Source of the DNA: Odontesthes bonariensis
Taxonomy: Eukaryota; Chordata; Actinopteri; Atheriniformes; Atherinopsidae
Direction of reading: 5' to 3'
Length of the DNA stretch: 64,000 nucleotides
Assembly (NCBI RefSeq): GCF_027942865.1
Contig: NC_134514.1
Location: forward strand, 4,688,115-4,752,114
In this document: positions 1-9,924 of the stretch, one piece after another
Layout of the letters: each line of letters opens with the position of its first letter
Position numbering within the stretch: the stretch's first letter is position 1
Position numbers and translations under genes: made by a program
The notes under the pieces: model-generated
Told to the model about the DNA's origin: nothing
Databases searched by the model: none
Seen by the model: the letters and a program-made list of their open reading frames with translations, nothing else

Positions 1-108
1 GGCAGGCGGCAGCACGCAGTGATACGAAGGGAGAGAAAATAGGGCCAAGCAATTGTAAGGTCTGACTTTTTCTTGGAGAATGATTTTGTGATGAAAATGT
101 GTAACACT

Positions 109-304
109 TTTTTTTTTCAATATTTTTTGCGGCTTTTTTTATGCCTTTAAAGGACAGGACAGTTAAAGAGAGACAGGAAGCAGAGAGAGGGGGAAGACAT
201 GCACCAAAGGGCAGTCCAGCGCGGGACTCGAACCGGGGCCAGCTGCAGCGAGGACTGTAGCCTCTGTACATGGGGCGCCTGCTTAACCCACTACGCCACC
301 GACC
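109..304 (-). mobile_element. tRNA-derived SINE
   Basis: Read on the minus strand, the head starts near 304. It has a Pol III A box (TGGCGTAGTGGG, 287-298) and a perfect B box (GGTTCGAGTCC, 224-234). A body and an A-rich tail ending in a run of A at 109-118 follow. Spacing and order match a tRNA-derived SINE that is transcribed by Pol III and moved by a partner LINE. No target-site duplication was identified with confidence. Confidence 0.8.
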
Positions 305-317
305 ACCCAATGTATTA

Positions 318-545
318 CTCTTTTGAACCCATATTGTTTTGAGAATCAAAACGCTTTATTTTTTAAACCCCAGCCAACTAGCCGGACTACCTTCATCAAC
401 ACCAAAACGAGGCTGGAACTCTGCTCACAGGACGCAGCAGGGGGTAAGAAGATGTTCAGAAATGATGCTGCTAATATGGGATGTCATACAGCTTCATGTC
501 AGAAGAGGCGAACTATCCCTTTATTGAATTATGCACGGCTGCACT
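318..545 (+). repeat. Dispersed repeat R, copy 1
   Basis: A moderately conserved interspersed repeat marked by CCGGACTACCTTCATCAACA and GATGTCATACAGCTTCATGT. Other copies lie at 2985-3212 (minus), 28072-28170 (plus, partial) and 63010-63074 (plus, truncated by an insertion). Reading frames across it are short and not conserved, so I treat it as non-coding. It is probably a non-autonomous element, but I could not define its termini. Confidence 0.6.
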
Positions 546-547
546 GA

Positions 548-1631
548 ATTGCATTAGTGTGAAAACTTGGGTGTTTCCACCACATTGACGTCTCTGACAA
601 AGAACAAAAACGAATATCATTAATCTTAACCTCTTTCGTTTCACAAAATAGCAGCTTTGAAGATCAGAAAAAGAACATTTTGGATGTTAATACAGCAGCA
701 ATCCAATCTCCTGTGTGAAAATACAGTCATGCGTTTGTGTTGTAATCTATGGAGCTCTGCTCTCCTCCGTTTGTGGCAGCTGGTCCGGCTGTGCATTCAC
801 GTCAGTGCAGGTGAATACCTGCCATGCTGTCTGCAGCTGCATGACTGGCACACGCCACTAAAAATCTTTACTCAGACAGAGAGATGACACCAGAGTAAGC
901 CGCTCTCCATTTGTCCCGACAGAGAAATATATAAGCTACTTGACAGGCTTTTCCTTCCTGTAGCCCCACATCTGTGGAGCTTTCCTGAAGACTGAAGGGC
1001 AACAAAAAATAATGTTTCAGTATTTTTTAAATCATACTCAACATCTACTCTTTTGGTCTGGCTCACTGGCATCCAGCGTTGATGAGATGTCTTCTCATTC
1101 AATCTTTTGATGATGTTACGATGGAGTTATTGTTTTTGAGAGACTCTGCCTCTCTAAGGTGCTCTCTTTGTACCCACTCATGTTACTGATCTGTTGTCAA
1201 TTAACCTAATTAGCTGCAACATATTCCTCCAGCTGTTTCTTTTTAATACCCCTTTTAATGCCCCCCGTCCCAACTTTTTTCACACCTGTTGCCACCATCC
1301 AATTCCAGATGAGCTAATATTCTTTTAATAATGTTATTTTTGATGTTCTACTGTTAATAAAACAGAGTTTATTAGCTTTACAAATCAATTGATCAGATTT
1401 TTTGACATCCTTTTTATTGTTTCTGCTGGTATTTACTTTTGTGGAGCTCTTCATGCTGTATTTATTCTGCATGAAGCGTACGGATACGTTCTGATTGATT
1501 AGTTTTACGTCACTCCTGCTGAGCACAGCTGCTCGACTGAGATAAGATTTGATGCATTTTTGTTTCAAACATGTATCTGTCAAAGAGGCTGAGGACACTC
1601 CGTAACCATTCTGTCTCTGTGTCCTGTGCAG
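548..1631. other. No gene recognised
   Basis: AT-rich sequence without a long reading frame. A stretch near 1268-1320 (CCCAACTTTTTTCACACCTG) resembles common fish interspersed repeats. If the exon call at 1632 is right, this stretch could be intron. Confidence 0.4.
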
Positions 1632-1770
1632 ACTCCAGAGACACGCACAGCTGACACCAGACCAGATGATTTATGACGGCAGGCTGCTGAACTACAGTGA
1701 TCGCCTAATACCGGCTGTCAATACTGTGCTGAGAGAGAGTGGACTTCTACCAGAGGACGGCAAATGTTAG
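1632..1770 (+). CDS. Possible terminal exon of an unrecognised host gene
   Basis: A pyrimidine-rich tract ending in CAG at 1629-1631 looks like a splice acceptor. From 1633 one frame is open for 45 codons to TAG at 1768-1770. The peptide contains the segments TPDQMIYDGRLLNYSD and LIPAVNTVLRESGLLP, with ordinary, non-repetitive composition. I do not recognise the protein. No other copy of this stretch occurs in the window, which fits single-copy host sequence better than a transposon. An AATAAA lies downstream near 2021. No upstream exon was found in 1-1620. It could also be chance or a decayed exon. Confidence 0.3.
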
Positions 1771-2984
1771 CTTCTTTAAGTCAATGTGTGCCTGGGATTG
1801 TATTTTGTGAAATAACTGTCACGGTCTCAGGCTTTTTGTTGTGCTTTTGATTCAGTTTAGGTATTAAACTGCGCATCGATGACGTCATCCCAGTAGACGC
1901 GTGTGTAGAAAGTTTCCTATAAGCCCCCCGATAGTCCCGGATAACAACAACACGGCAGCTCTGAGCTAACAGTGCAATAGTACGCGTTCATTCATTCATT
2001 GGTCTTAAAGTATTGGTGAAATAAAGACAGATAATACCTTATTTAGAGGCTGTATTGTCTCTGCCCTGTTCTCTCCCGTTATATAGATGTACAAGTGATC
2101 TAAATATCTTCCGAAGGACGCAGACTTTCACCAAACTGTTATCGGTGAGCAGATGAACGCATTTTATGCCAGAAATAAGGTCCAGGTTTTAAAAAACCGA
2201 ACTTCTCCTTTAAGTTGACTTTGTGTTTTTTGTGTCTTTTTAATCATTAATTTGTATTCTTGTTCATTTCTTAACAAGCACCAAGGGAGTCTGTACTGCA
2301 CTGCAGAAACATCTCACTCTTTTAAGAAAGGAAATACAAGAAACTGATTCATGTGCGTGAGCTGAAAGCGTCTCCTGAATAACAAAACATGCTCGTTAAT
2401 GGACCTAAACTCACTTTGTCTCAGGGAAAAATCCTTCCACAGGCTTTTCTTTTCACTAAGGGCTGACTTCACAAAGGGGATATAATTTAATCTAACTGTA
2501 ACTAAGCTTATTTATTCAATTTAATAGAATTATTAATGAATATCATGAATTATGGGGCACTGAGTAAACCAGAAACTAATAAATAAACACTAGTATCAGT
2601 TTTCAAGGTCTTTTGGTACTGAGCAGACGTGAAGGCGACTCAAACCAGCAGTTATCCCGGTAGACTGATTGTTGTCCGTCTTTTACTGTCGCTTGTATAG
2701 TTTGTACATAGTTCCACAGCACAGGAGACAAATTGAAATGTCAATGATTGTGTCTTTGTGCTAAATTTAATAAATTCTGTTGTGCTATATGAAAGGACAA
2801 GTTGTTTGTGATTTCTGTGATAAGTGGTCAGTGTTCAGACTCATAGCCTTCATATCTGCTCTGTACGCCTCATATCTGTCCCACAGTGATTGGGCCGCGA
2901 CATAAAACGGAAACAAGGAGAGTAAAGCCTCGTCCAAAGACACTGTAACTGCAGCTGCAAGGCCAGTGGGGAGGCAGAGGAGCA
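1771..2984. other. Non-coding sequence with repeat debris
   Basis: No gene seen. About 1860-2215 carries a GC-richer stretch with CpG sites that ends in a motif common in fish repeats (CCGAACTTCTCCTTTAA). The rest is AT-rich with no supported reading frame. Confidence 0.4.
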
Positions 2985-3212
2985 CAACGGCATTAAAGGG
3001 ACAGTTCGCCTCTTTTGACATGAAGCTGTATAACATCCCATATTAGCGATATAATTAATGAACATCTTCTTACCCCCTGCTGCGTCCTGTGAGCCGAGTT
3101 CCAGCCTCGTTTTGGTGTTGATGAAGTCCGGCTAGTTGGCTGGAGTCCCGAAAATAAAGCGTTTTGCTTCTCAAAACAATATGCGTTCAAAAGAGTAAAA
3201 CATTTGCATCAC
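2985..3212 (-). repeat. Dispersed repeat R, copy 2
   Basis: Reverse-orientation copy of the repeat at 318-545. The outer boundary of the giant inverted repeat (3148) falls inside it. Its counterpart at the far end of the right arm is cut at 63074 by another insertion, so the true arm end may lie further out than can be seen here. Confidence 0.6.
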
Positions 3213-3213
3213 A

Positions 3214-3356
3214 AGATTCAAATAAATGTCAGTCTGCTGTAGTTCCCCTACAATCCAGTAGAGGGTGCTGTGACTTAGAGGAAGTGAATAAGTGGAATCT
3301 GTGAGACGCAGTTTTATCTAAGAAGCAGACGATGTTCTGGTAGAAGAGACATTTAC
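3214..3356 (+). repeat. Arm-end repeat E, copy 1 (outer left)
   Basis: About 140 bp running from AGATTCAAATAAATGTCAGT to GTAGAAGAGACATTT. The same sequence lies in direct orientation at the inner end of this arm (19188-19307) and, inverted, at both ends of the right arm (33163-33303 and 62868-63008). Each arm is therefore bracketed by direct copies. Confidence 0.8.
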
Positions 3357-4477
3357 AGACCGGATTCCAAAAAAGTTGGGACACTAAACAAATTGTGAAT
3401 AAAAACTGAATGTAATGATGTGGAGGTGCCAACATCTAATATTTTATTCAGAATAGAACATGGCGTCAACAAATCCCAAAAAAGAGAGAACAGAGAGAAC
3501 TTCTGAGGAAAAGCATGAGAAAAGTTAACATCTGACCTTCAATGAATGATTAATTAACTTTAAAACAAATATGTTGAGTATAAAAGAATAAATTGTTGAT
3601 TTAAGCCAATCATTTCTCTGCAGGGTGACTAAGTTGGTGTGTCTTTAGATTACCTAATTGAGTGAAAGGGTCAACTTTCCCTCGTAACCAAACACATATT
3701 TTCTTCAAAAAATATCTGTGTAGCAAGAACAGGAAAAGCATGAGAAAAGTTAACATCTGACCTTTAATGAATGATTAATTAACTTTGAAACAAATATGTT
3801 GAGTATAAAAGAATAAATTGTTGATTTAAGCCAATCATTTCTCTGCAGGGTGACTAAGTTGGTGTGTCTTTAGATTACCTAATTGAGTGAAAGCTGCCTC
3901 ACAGTTAAAGACTTCTGGGTCTTTGGGGAAGATGATAAGGGTCAACTTTCCCTCGTAACCAAACACATATTTTCTTCAAAAATATCTGTGTAGCAAGAAC
4001 AGGAAAAGCATGAGAAAAGTTAACATCTGACCTTTAATGAAATGCAGAACAATGAAATACAAACAAGAGTAAAGCTCGACTTCACATCAAACTGCAATTA
4101 AATATTTCTTCTTCAGAAGTTTACATAAATAAACAAAGCTGGTGCAAAGCTACTTTGTGGATCTTAAGTTTAAAGAAAAAAATATGTTCAGTATAACAGA
4201 TTAAACATGTTTCTATTTTCAAACAGACTGCATTTTGTTCTGTCCTTCAAATCACAATTAATGCCATGTTTGTCTTGAACGTCAGGAGATCCGTCCCCAG
4301 TTAAAGCAATCCCAACAAATTATAAAACACTTTCAATCTTTACTCAAACATGTGCTCCCCACAGAACATTCAAAACTAAAGTCCTAACAAGAGAAGGTGG
4401 TAATCCACAAAGAAGATTTTTAATCTGAACAAATGCAAGGCTTCGGATTGGTAGTTCCTGTTGCTGATTTAAGCCAA
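3357..4477 (-). repeat. Zinc-finger 3' flank with tandem finger-end remnants
   Basis: Region downstream of the left zinc-finger exon. A ~220-bp block repeats in tandem: it begins near 3513 and near 3735, and a third partial copy begins near 4006. Two of the blocks carry a remnant of the last finger plus stop (minus strand, near 3620-3690 and 3845-3892). The right arm has a single such remnant near 62565-62612. This indicates local tandem duplication of the gene's 3' end. No independent gene is present. Confidence 0.6.
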
Positions 4478-5093
4478 TCATTTCTCTGCAGTGTGACTAC
4501 GTTGGTGTGTCTTTAGATGAGATGATGTGGTGAAAGCTGCCCCACACTGACCACAGCTGAAAGGTTTCTCTCCTGTGTGAATACGTTGGTGTGTCTTTAG
4601 ATGAGATAATTGAATGAAAGCTGCCCCACACTGACCACAGCTGTAAGGTTTCTCTCCTGTATGACTACGTTGGTGTGTCTTTAGATTAGATAATTGAATG
4701 AAAGCTGCCCCACACTGACCACAGCTGTAAGGTTTCTCTCCTGTATGAATACGTTGGTGTCTCTTTAGATGAGATGATGTAATGAAAGCTGCCCCACACT
4801 GACCACAGCTGTAAGGCTTCTCTCCTGTATGAATACGTTGGTGTGTCTTTAGATGAGATAATTGAATGAAAGCTGCCCCCGCACTGACCACAGCTGTAAG
4901 GTTTCTCTCCTGTGTGAATACGTTGGTGTGTCTTTAGATTAGCTAATGTAGTGAAAGCTGCCCCACACTGGTCACAGCTGTATGGCTTCTCTCCAGTATG
5001 AATTCTCTGATGATACCTCAGATTTGATTGTTTGATAACTTTCCCACAGTCCTTACAGCAGTGCCATCCGGATCCCTCTTGTGTTCCATGTTT
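4478..5093 (-). pseudogene. C2H2 zinc-finger terminal exon, left copy, frameshifted
   Basis: The terminal exon of a Kruppel-type C2H2 zinc-finger gene, whose family binds DNA in the nucleus. A splice acceptor (ATTGCAG) precedes the exon at 5093. It encodes a degenerate first finger (11 residues between the second Cys and first His instead of 12), then six standard fingers with HTGEKP linkers, ending HTAEK and stop at 4478. An extra C in a C-run near 4875-4880 shifts the frame in the third finger, so the copy cannot give the full array. The mirror copy at 61060-62010 is open and has 11 fingers. Upstream exons and any KRAB-like domain were not seen. Homology is certain; loss of function is inferred. 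Confidence 0.85.
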
Positions 5094-5780
5094 CTGCAAT
5101 GACAGAGGAAGAAGATTTAGATCCTTTTGAAGTTCACCCAAAAGATTTCTCTAAGCTAACCTACGCTAACCAACATATTCTAACTGGACCTGGACAGACC
5201 GAGCCACACAGGTCTCAATATCTCAGCTCAAACGTGAACGCTGAGGGTGCGTTTATAAGTGCCCTCAGCTATCAGCACTGTGCTCTGATGTGTTCTGCAC
5301 ACGTTCAGCTTTTTAAGCAGTAAACTCTTGCTTTTTGCTGTTTCACTAATTATTTTTGTCATGATGAAACTCTGAAAAGGAACTTGAGCTACAATATTTC
5401 TAAATGATGGAAGGAACCAGAGTCTTGTCCAAGTTGTTCACTTAAACACCATGTAGAGGTTGGGCTGAAAAAGGTTGATGACCACTGGTTTAAACGAATA
5501 AAAGTAACAGTGGTGGTAATACATGACATTCTTTACACTAACCCTCTGTTCCAGCTTACAACTCAGAGGTCTGCAGCCATTCAGCTCAACAGCCACCAGG
5601 GAAACACAGTCCGTTTTAACTCAACCTCTGTTTCTCTTTGTTAAAACAACTCTACAAACCTGTCATCTAACCATTAAAGACCCAGAATATTACCACCACC
5701 AGGTTCAATTCATGTAACCCAGAGACTTTAAACACAAATAATGAAGATTAGCTCCTGAACCTCTGAAAGAATCTCTGAAA
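5094..5780. other. Upstream/intron of left zinc-finger copy; Harbinger empty site
   Basis: No supported gene. The stretch mirrors 60613-61059 and 56790-57027. At 5539-5541 the trinucleotide TAA is the unoccupied target of the Harbinger element that sits at 57028-60609 in the other arm. Confidence 0.7.
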
Positions 5781-5994
5781 ATGAAAGGACCGACAAGAAT
5801 AACTAATACATCAAATACAACAACTGATCTAATATTTACTAATAATCCTGAAAGAATCTCTAAGACTTTTAATCTATTATCAGGCCTGTCAGATCACAAT
5901 TTTATCTTGTGCTCATGGAAAATTAAGAGGAAGCATTTAATGGCATCCACCAGAGGTCACCAGTTCTACTTCATACCCAAAAGCCAGCAACAAT
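5781..5994 (+). mobile_element. LINE-A fragment (end of endonuclease domain)
   Basis: An open stretch encodes the C-terminal part of a LINE apurinic-type endonuclease, including TTDLIFTNNPERISKT and LSGLSDHNFILCSWK (the SDH motif). It belongs to the same fish LINE whose later parts appear at 7017-7500, 8421-9924 and 13421-14010. It is cut at 5994 by the THAP transposon. The mirror copy is 56572-56785. Confidence 0.75.
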
Positions 5995-6068
5995 AGGAGG
6001 GTTTCAGTTACGTCATTACGGGGCGCGCAAATTTAAGTTGGTGGGCAGGAAGCTTGACTACAGCTTGA

Positions 6069-6392
6069 CTACAGCAGCACCAACATGGAGATGAATATTG
6101 TAGTGGTTTGGAGCCGGCATATAGGGAAAGGTATTTGGCGTTAATTGAGAAATACATCGGGCGTGACCCATACTTAATGAAAATGTCCGAATTTTCGCAA
6201 GACCGGAACAATTTGCCGAAAATAGAGGCTGTGGACATAACGAGCTACCTGGTTCGTCAGACGTCTTACTACACCAAGCAACAGATGAAGGCCCACAACA
6301 GTTTGGAGGCATAAAACTATTACCACAGCGGATGGATCAGCAAACTCGGAGTAAAACGTCTACAGAATGATTGTGTTTTGGTGTTGGCCAGG
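6069..6392 (+). pseudogene. First coding exon of transposon accessory gene (SWIM/YqaJ-type protein)
   Basis: The frame is open from 6069 and encodes a peptide with RERYLALIEKYIGRDPYLMK and KIEAVDITSYLVRQT. An in-frame TAA at 6312-6314 stands where a Tyr codon would be expected. The same frame then runs on through SGWISKLGVKRLQNDCVLVL to a splice donor (AGG|GTAAGT, exon end 6392). I recall this N-terminal pattern from fish proteins carrying SWIM and YqaJ exonuclease domains; those domains are absent here. No ATG is in frame, so the true start is unknown. The same TAA is in the mirror copy, so the gene was dead before the arms were duplicated. Confidence 0.55.
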
Positions 6393-6689
6393 GTAAGTTT
6401 CTGTTTTGTTTATGGTGCATTATCCCAATGGAAAATGCAGTGTGTAGTGCAGGGCTGGGCAGTAAAGCAGAACTTAACATGTTGAATGCCGAGCTGTGAA
6501 TGTTGGCACTCAAATAACAATCAAAAATGTTTATGTTTTGATAAAATGCCGAGATCCAAATATCCAAATGCTGACCAAATACCTTCAAAACAAAGCCCAA
6601 ACGTAGCCCGTATTACATTACTGTTGATTGGCATTTAACAACATAATACTTTACTGCACTACTACTAAACAGTTAGATTTCGCACATAC

Positions 6690-6897
6690 CTTTGACGAAG
6701 TGGTCACCGCAGACACGAGCATTTGCAGATTTAGCTCCTCCAGTCTCAAAACGTAGGTTAGCTATTCCCTTTTTGCTGTGTTGTTTTTTCCATTTCTCAT
6801 CTCTATGGGCGATTACCTTAGGTACTCGATAGTAACCCTTTCCATTCTCTCGGTTAGACCGATTGCAACATCCAAAAACGGTACAAAACTGAGGCAT
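6690..6897 (-). CDS. THAP-domain first exon, left copy
   Basis: From ATG at 6895-6897 the minus strand encodes a 69-residue THAP zinc-binding domain beginning MPQFCTVFGC and ending in the C-x2-H pair of RVCGDHFVKG. THAP domains bind DNA and occur in host regulators and in transposases. The exon ends at a clear splice donor (CAAAG|GTATGT). The downstream AVPT motif that completes the fold would be on the next exon, which is missing. Since it lies inside a transposon near one terminus, it is most likely the transposase's first exon. The mirror copy is 54768-54975 with a few substitutions. Confidence 0.75.
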
Positions 6898-7016
6898 TTT
6901 GGGCAAAAAAGTGGCAGACAAAACACAGGGTTTTCAATGGGACCCAGCTCCAGTTGCCCACCACTTAGGTTCGCGCACTTAGAAAATACGGAAGTGATGT
7001 CAAGTGAAACCCTCGT

Positions 7017-7500
7017 ATTCCTGAATGAGGAAATCCAAAATCTAGATTGGTCTAATATTCTGGAAAAGAACGACATTGAGGCTAGCTCAGATAACTTTAT
7101 TAAAAAAGTCAATGATATTATAACGCACTTCACAAAAAAAAAAGGGTAAATCCAAGCAACATAGAAATAATCTGTCCTGGTTGAACAATGAAATTATAAA
7201 ATAAATGAAAAATAGAGATAAAGTCTTAAGGATGACCCGTAAGGTGAAAGCAGATTCTATATTGAGGCCATAAATGGGGCAAATGGTAATTAAAAGCTAA
7301 TATGGAACAATCTAAATGAGTTATCTCCCCTTCTTAGTGATCTACAGCTCCAGTTAATGATGAGCTAACTGACAATCTGGAGATTACTGCGAGTAATCAA
7401 TAGATCTTTCATTGGCTCAGTTGAGGACCTTGCGAAGCCCTTTAAATGCTCACATATTTCATCTCTAAAAAGCCAGAGATTAATTTGGTCTTACTAGTGA
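7017..7500 (+). mobile_element. LINE-A fragment (between endonuclease and RT)
   Basis: Continuation of LINE-A after the THAP transposon. A recognisable frame (FLNEEIQNLDWSNILEKND, then WLNNEI and SVEDLAKPF) shows the linker between endonuclease and reverse transcriptase, with several stops. It is a dead copy, mirrored at 54185-54668. Confidence 0.65.
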
Positions 7501-8420
7501 CCTTTTAAAGATCCACTTCCATCGTTATTTCATTGACAAATATACATATTACTGTGGTCACCACTATGATTGAATGCATTGTGCATCGTTTCTGTCAAAA
7601 ATATCGTCCTTGTCTCCTTGTTTCAAGCTGTTTTGTGTGAGCTAGAATTGGCCTGTGTGACAAACGACTGGCTTTTCCGGTTTTCCTCATGAATATCCGC
7701 GACGTGACAATAAGGCACCTCTGATTGGTTTCTAAAAAAAAAAAGGTCACGGGGCACAACCCTAGACCCCAGCTGAGCTGTGCCACTGCCAGCCCGCAGC
7801 GCGCTATGTTTGAACTGTGCCCGGAGTTTCTTACTGCACTGCAACGATTGGCAATCATTGCTGTGAATTTGTGAAAGTTGGCGGATAAAATCACGTCTTC
7901 ATGTATTCGCACCGCCTTACTCGCACGAGTATTGCCGCGGGTGTAAATTGAATTTACTCGCCTTATTTCCTAGCGAGTAAAAAACGAGCGAATAGCTCAA
8001 GGGGCTATCCATTTCATTCTCTCATCAACCATGGCTGATATAAGTACCATCGCGTCCTTGTACCTGCTGTGGCAGTCCGACATTTTTTTATTTTATTTAG
8101 TCAGGGACCATGTGCAAAGTACATTAATTACAAAGTAAAGAGATGAGCTGCACCAGATTGTAGTTTAGAAGCTAATTTCCATCTGCAGTCCCATCTGCAT
8201 GTCACAGACACGACTCCATTTCAGCTGCGGAGCGCCTGTCCATCAGATTAGCTGTGGCCATGCCATACAAGGCTATGGGCGAGGCTTACGACCGAGTGAC
8301 GAATCAAAGTTTCGCCTTCTCTCACGCGCTCATTTGTCTATGTCTCTAAGTGGGTTGACCCTTCAATGACCAGTGCAGCCCAAGTAGATCGAATTACACT
8401 TTGGCGCGGCGCATACTCAT
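7501..8420. mobile_element. Probable DNA-transposon insertion inside LINE-A
   Basis: LINE-A similarity breaks off near 7500 and resumes near 8430. The intervening block begins ACTAGTGACCTTTTAAAG and ends with an imperfect inverted counterpart near 8360-8385, suggesting terminal inverted repeats. An ATG at 8031 starts a short peptide (MADISTIASLYLLW) that resembles what I recall of HARBI1-like transposase starts in fish, so a Harbinger relic is possible. No target duplication was established. The right arm has the counterpart at 53431-54184. Its middle (left 8111-8289) is replaced there by a small palindromic filler. Confidence 0.4.
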
Positions 8421-8770
8421 ATGACTTGTTGTGACCTACCACATTTTAAAATGAGTGACACAAAAGTGGGTTCCAGCGAAAGTTGGCCTTTAAAGACCAA
8501 TAAACAGGCTCTTGCTGACCCAGTTGCACATCTTGTAAATCTATCCATAAAACAGGAACGGTACCATCGACATGGAAGATTGCTCGGGTCACCCCCGTCT
8601 TTAAGGCCGACAAAATCTATCCACCCATAAGTATTTTACCTAGAATTTCCAAAGTAGCGGAGAAATGGGTTACCACAGAGCTGACTGAACTCTGAAATAA
8701 TGGCCATGCCACTCTTCATCCAATGCAGTTTGGATTTAGGAAATTTCATTCAGCAGAGACAGCTCCCTGT
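8421..8770 (+). mobile_element. LINE-A RT start, left part
   Basis: Fragments of the N-terminal reverse transcriptase region can be followed across frames (HLVNLSIKQ, then PISILPRISKVAEKWVTTEL, then HPMQFGFRKFHSAETA). It is frameshifted and dead. The hAT element at 8771-9802 interrupts it and the frame resumes at 9811. In the right arm the same stretch is uninterrupted. Confidence 0.7.
8763..8770 (+). repeat. hAT target-site duplication (left)
   Basis: CTCCCTGT, matching 9803-9810. The single unduplicated copy lies at 53068-53075 (minus strand) in the other arm. Confidence 0.9.
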
Positions 8771-9802
8771 TAGGGCCGGCACGGTATATGTATTCGTACC
8801 GAACCGTCACGGTACGGGGGTCACGGTTCGGTACGCGCATTTCCACGCAGAATACACACGGTACGGAAGTTTTCTGAACGCGGAACTGTTATTTTGCAAC
8901 AGTTTCCTTCAGGACCCATTTAAACACTGCCACATGCAAGGTCTGATTGGTCCGTAGAGATATACGCTTTCGGACAGAGTAGTTATAAGAACGCAGTTAT
9001 CAGAACTGTCCTACTCGAATTTCGTTCTGATAACTGTCCTTCCCCAGCGGAGCTGTTTCAGTCTGCATTCGCACATGAGTCGGGACTGATGCGCCGCGCG
9101 CAGCCGTCCGCGTCAGTGACCTGTTAGCCGTTAGCCGTTTAGCGCCACATTCAACAACAAAACGGAACAAAACAAAACCCGAGAGACGAAAGGACCACAA
9201 AGAAGCTAATATGGAGAGCGGGGAGACCTCCGTGTTCATGGTATGCATGACGGTGATATTAATCATGAACGATCACATCAGGCGTCTAATATCGAGGCTG
9301 GAAAAGCACACAGAGTCAGGATCAAGCGCAGGCGATACTACTTCGTTTCATGAAGGAAGAAAGGAGAGCAGCGTGCCGCAGACAGAGGAGACAACGTGTA
9401 AGTTTAACTTATTAAACACGCGCCGGTTCTTTCTGTGTGGTATGATGAAACATTTCAGCCGTGATAGCATGACGTGGTGTAGCTACCGACCACCACACAC
9501 CTCCGTCAGATGCGTTGCTATAGAACCATGAAAAGACCCGACCAATTACGTCTCCCAAATGTATTACAACAACCCTATGAATACATGCAGAGCAAAACAA
9601 ATTACCGAAGCAATTGGAATTTACATCGCATCTGCTAAGCGCACATATTCCACTGTAGAAGAGGCAGGATTCAGATATCTATTACATGTGCTCGAACCTC
9701 GCTACACGCCTCCTTCGGCACTGTACCGAAAATGTACCGAAACGTAGGGTCCGTACCGAGGTACGTACCGAACCGTGAGTTTTTTGTACCGTTCCACCCC
9801 TA
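8771..9802. mobile_element. hAT-family non-autonomous transposon, left arm only
   Basis: A 1032-bp element with termini TAGGGCCGGCACGGTA and (reverse complement of the right end) TAGGGGTGGAACGGTA, flanked by the 8-bp duplication CTCCCTGT. Near both ends it is rich in GTACCG/CGGTAC motifs, likely sub-terminal transposase sites. An 8-bp TSD with TAGGG termini is typical of hAT. No transposase domain is present; short frames inside are unconvincing. Its absence from the right arm, where the intact target is seen, dates it after the arm duplication. Confidence 0.9.
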
Positions 9803-9810
9803 CTCCCTGT
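9803..9810 (+). repeat. hAT target-site duplication (right)
   Basis: Second copy of CTCCCTGT, directly after the element end CCACCCCTA. Confidence 0.9.
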
Positions 9811-9924
9811 TATTTCCTAGAAAACTTAAAGAGCTTGTTGGATCAGGGTGGCTTTGTAGCTGCTGTATTTCTTGATTTAAAGCGTGCTTTTCAAAACCAT
9901 TAATCATGATGTGCTTATTGGTAG
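9811..9924 (+). mobile_element. LINE-A RT start, right part
   Basis: LINE-A resumes with YFLENLKSLLDQGGFVAAVF and LDLKRAFQ, the region of the first catalytic Asp of the RT. It stops where the L2-derived block begins (junction about 9924, mirrored at 52954). Confidence 0.65.

Larger units (their letters stand above)
5995..7016 (+). mobile_element. THAP-bearing DNA transposon, internally deleted
   Basis: Imperfect terminal inverted repeats (AGGAGGGTTTCAGTTACGTC on the left; reverse complement of the right end ACGAGGGTTTCACTTGACAT) flank about 1 kb inside LINE-A. A 2-bp AT flanks both ends (5993-5994, 7017-7018). Two partial genes point inward: a plus-strand exon near the left end and a minus-strand THAP exon near the right end, each ending in a splice donor. 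A THAP transposase plus a second gene fits what I recall of IS4EU/ISL2EU-type elements, but that assignment is an inference. The middle is missing, so it is non-autonomous. The mirror copy is 54669-56571. Confidence 0.7.

Noticed and set aside
109-304. A genuine tRNA gene at the left end
   Set aside because: It has A and B boxes but no cloverleaf and continues into a body and A-rich tail, so it is a SINE.
5081-5323. 80-codon frame upstream of the zinc-finger exon
   Set aside because: It runs antisense to the zinc-finger gene across its splice acceptor and has no recognisable domain; it is conserved in the mirror copy only because the arms are alike.
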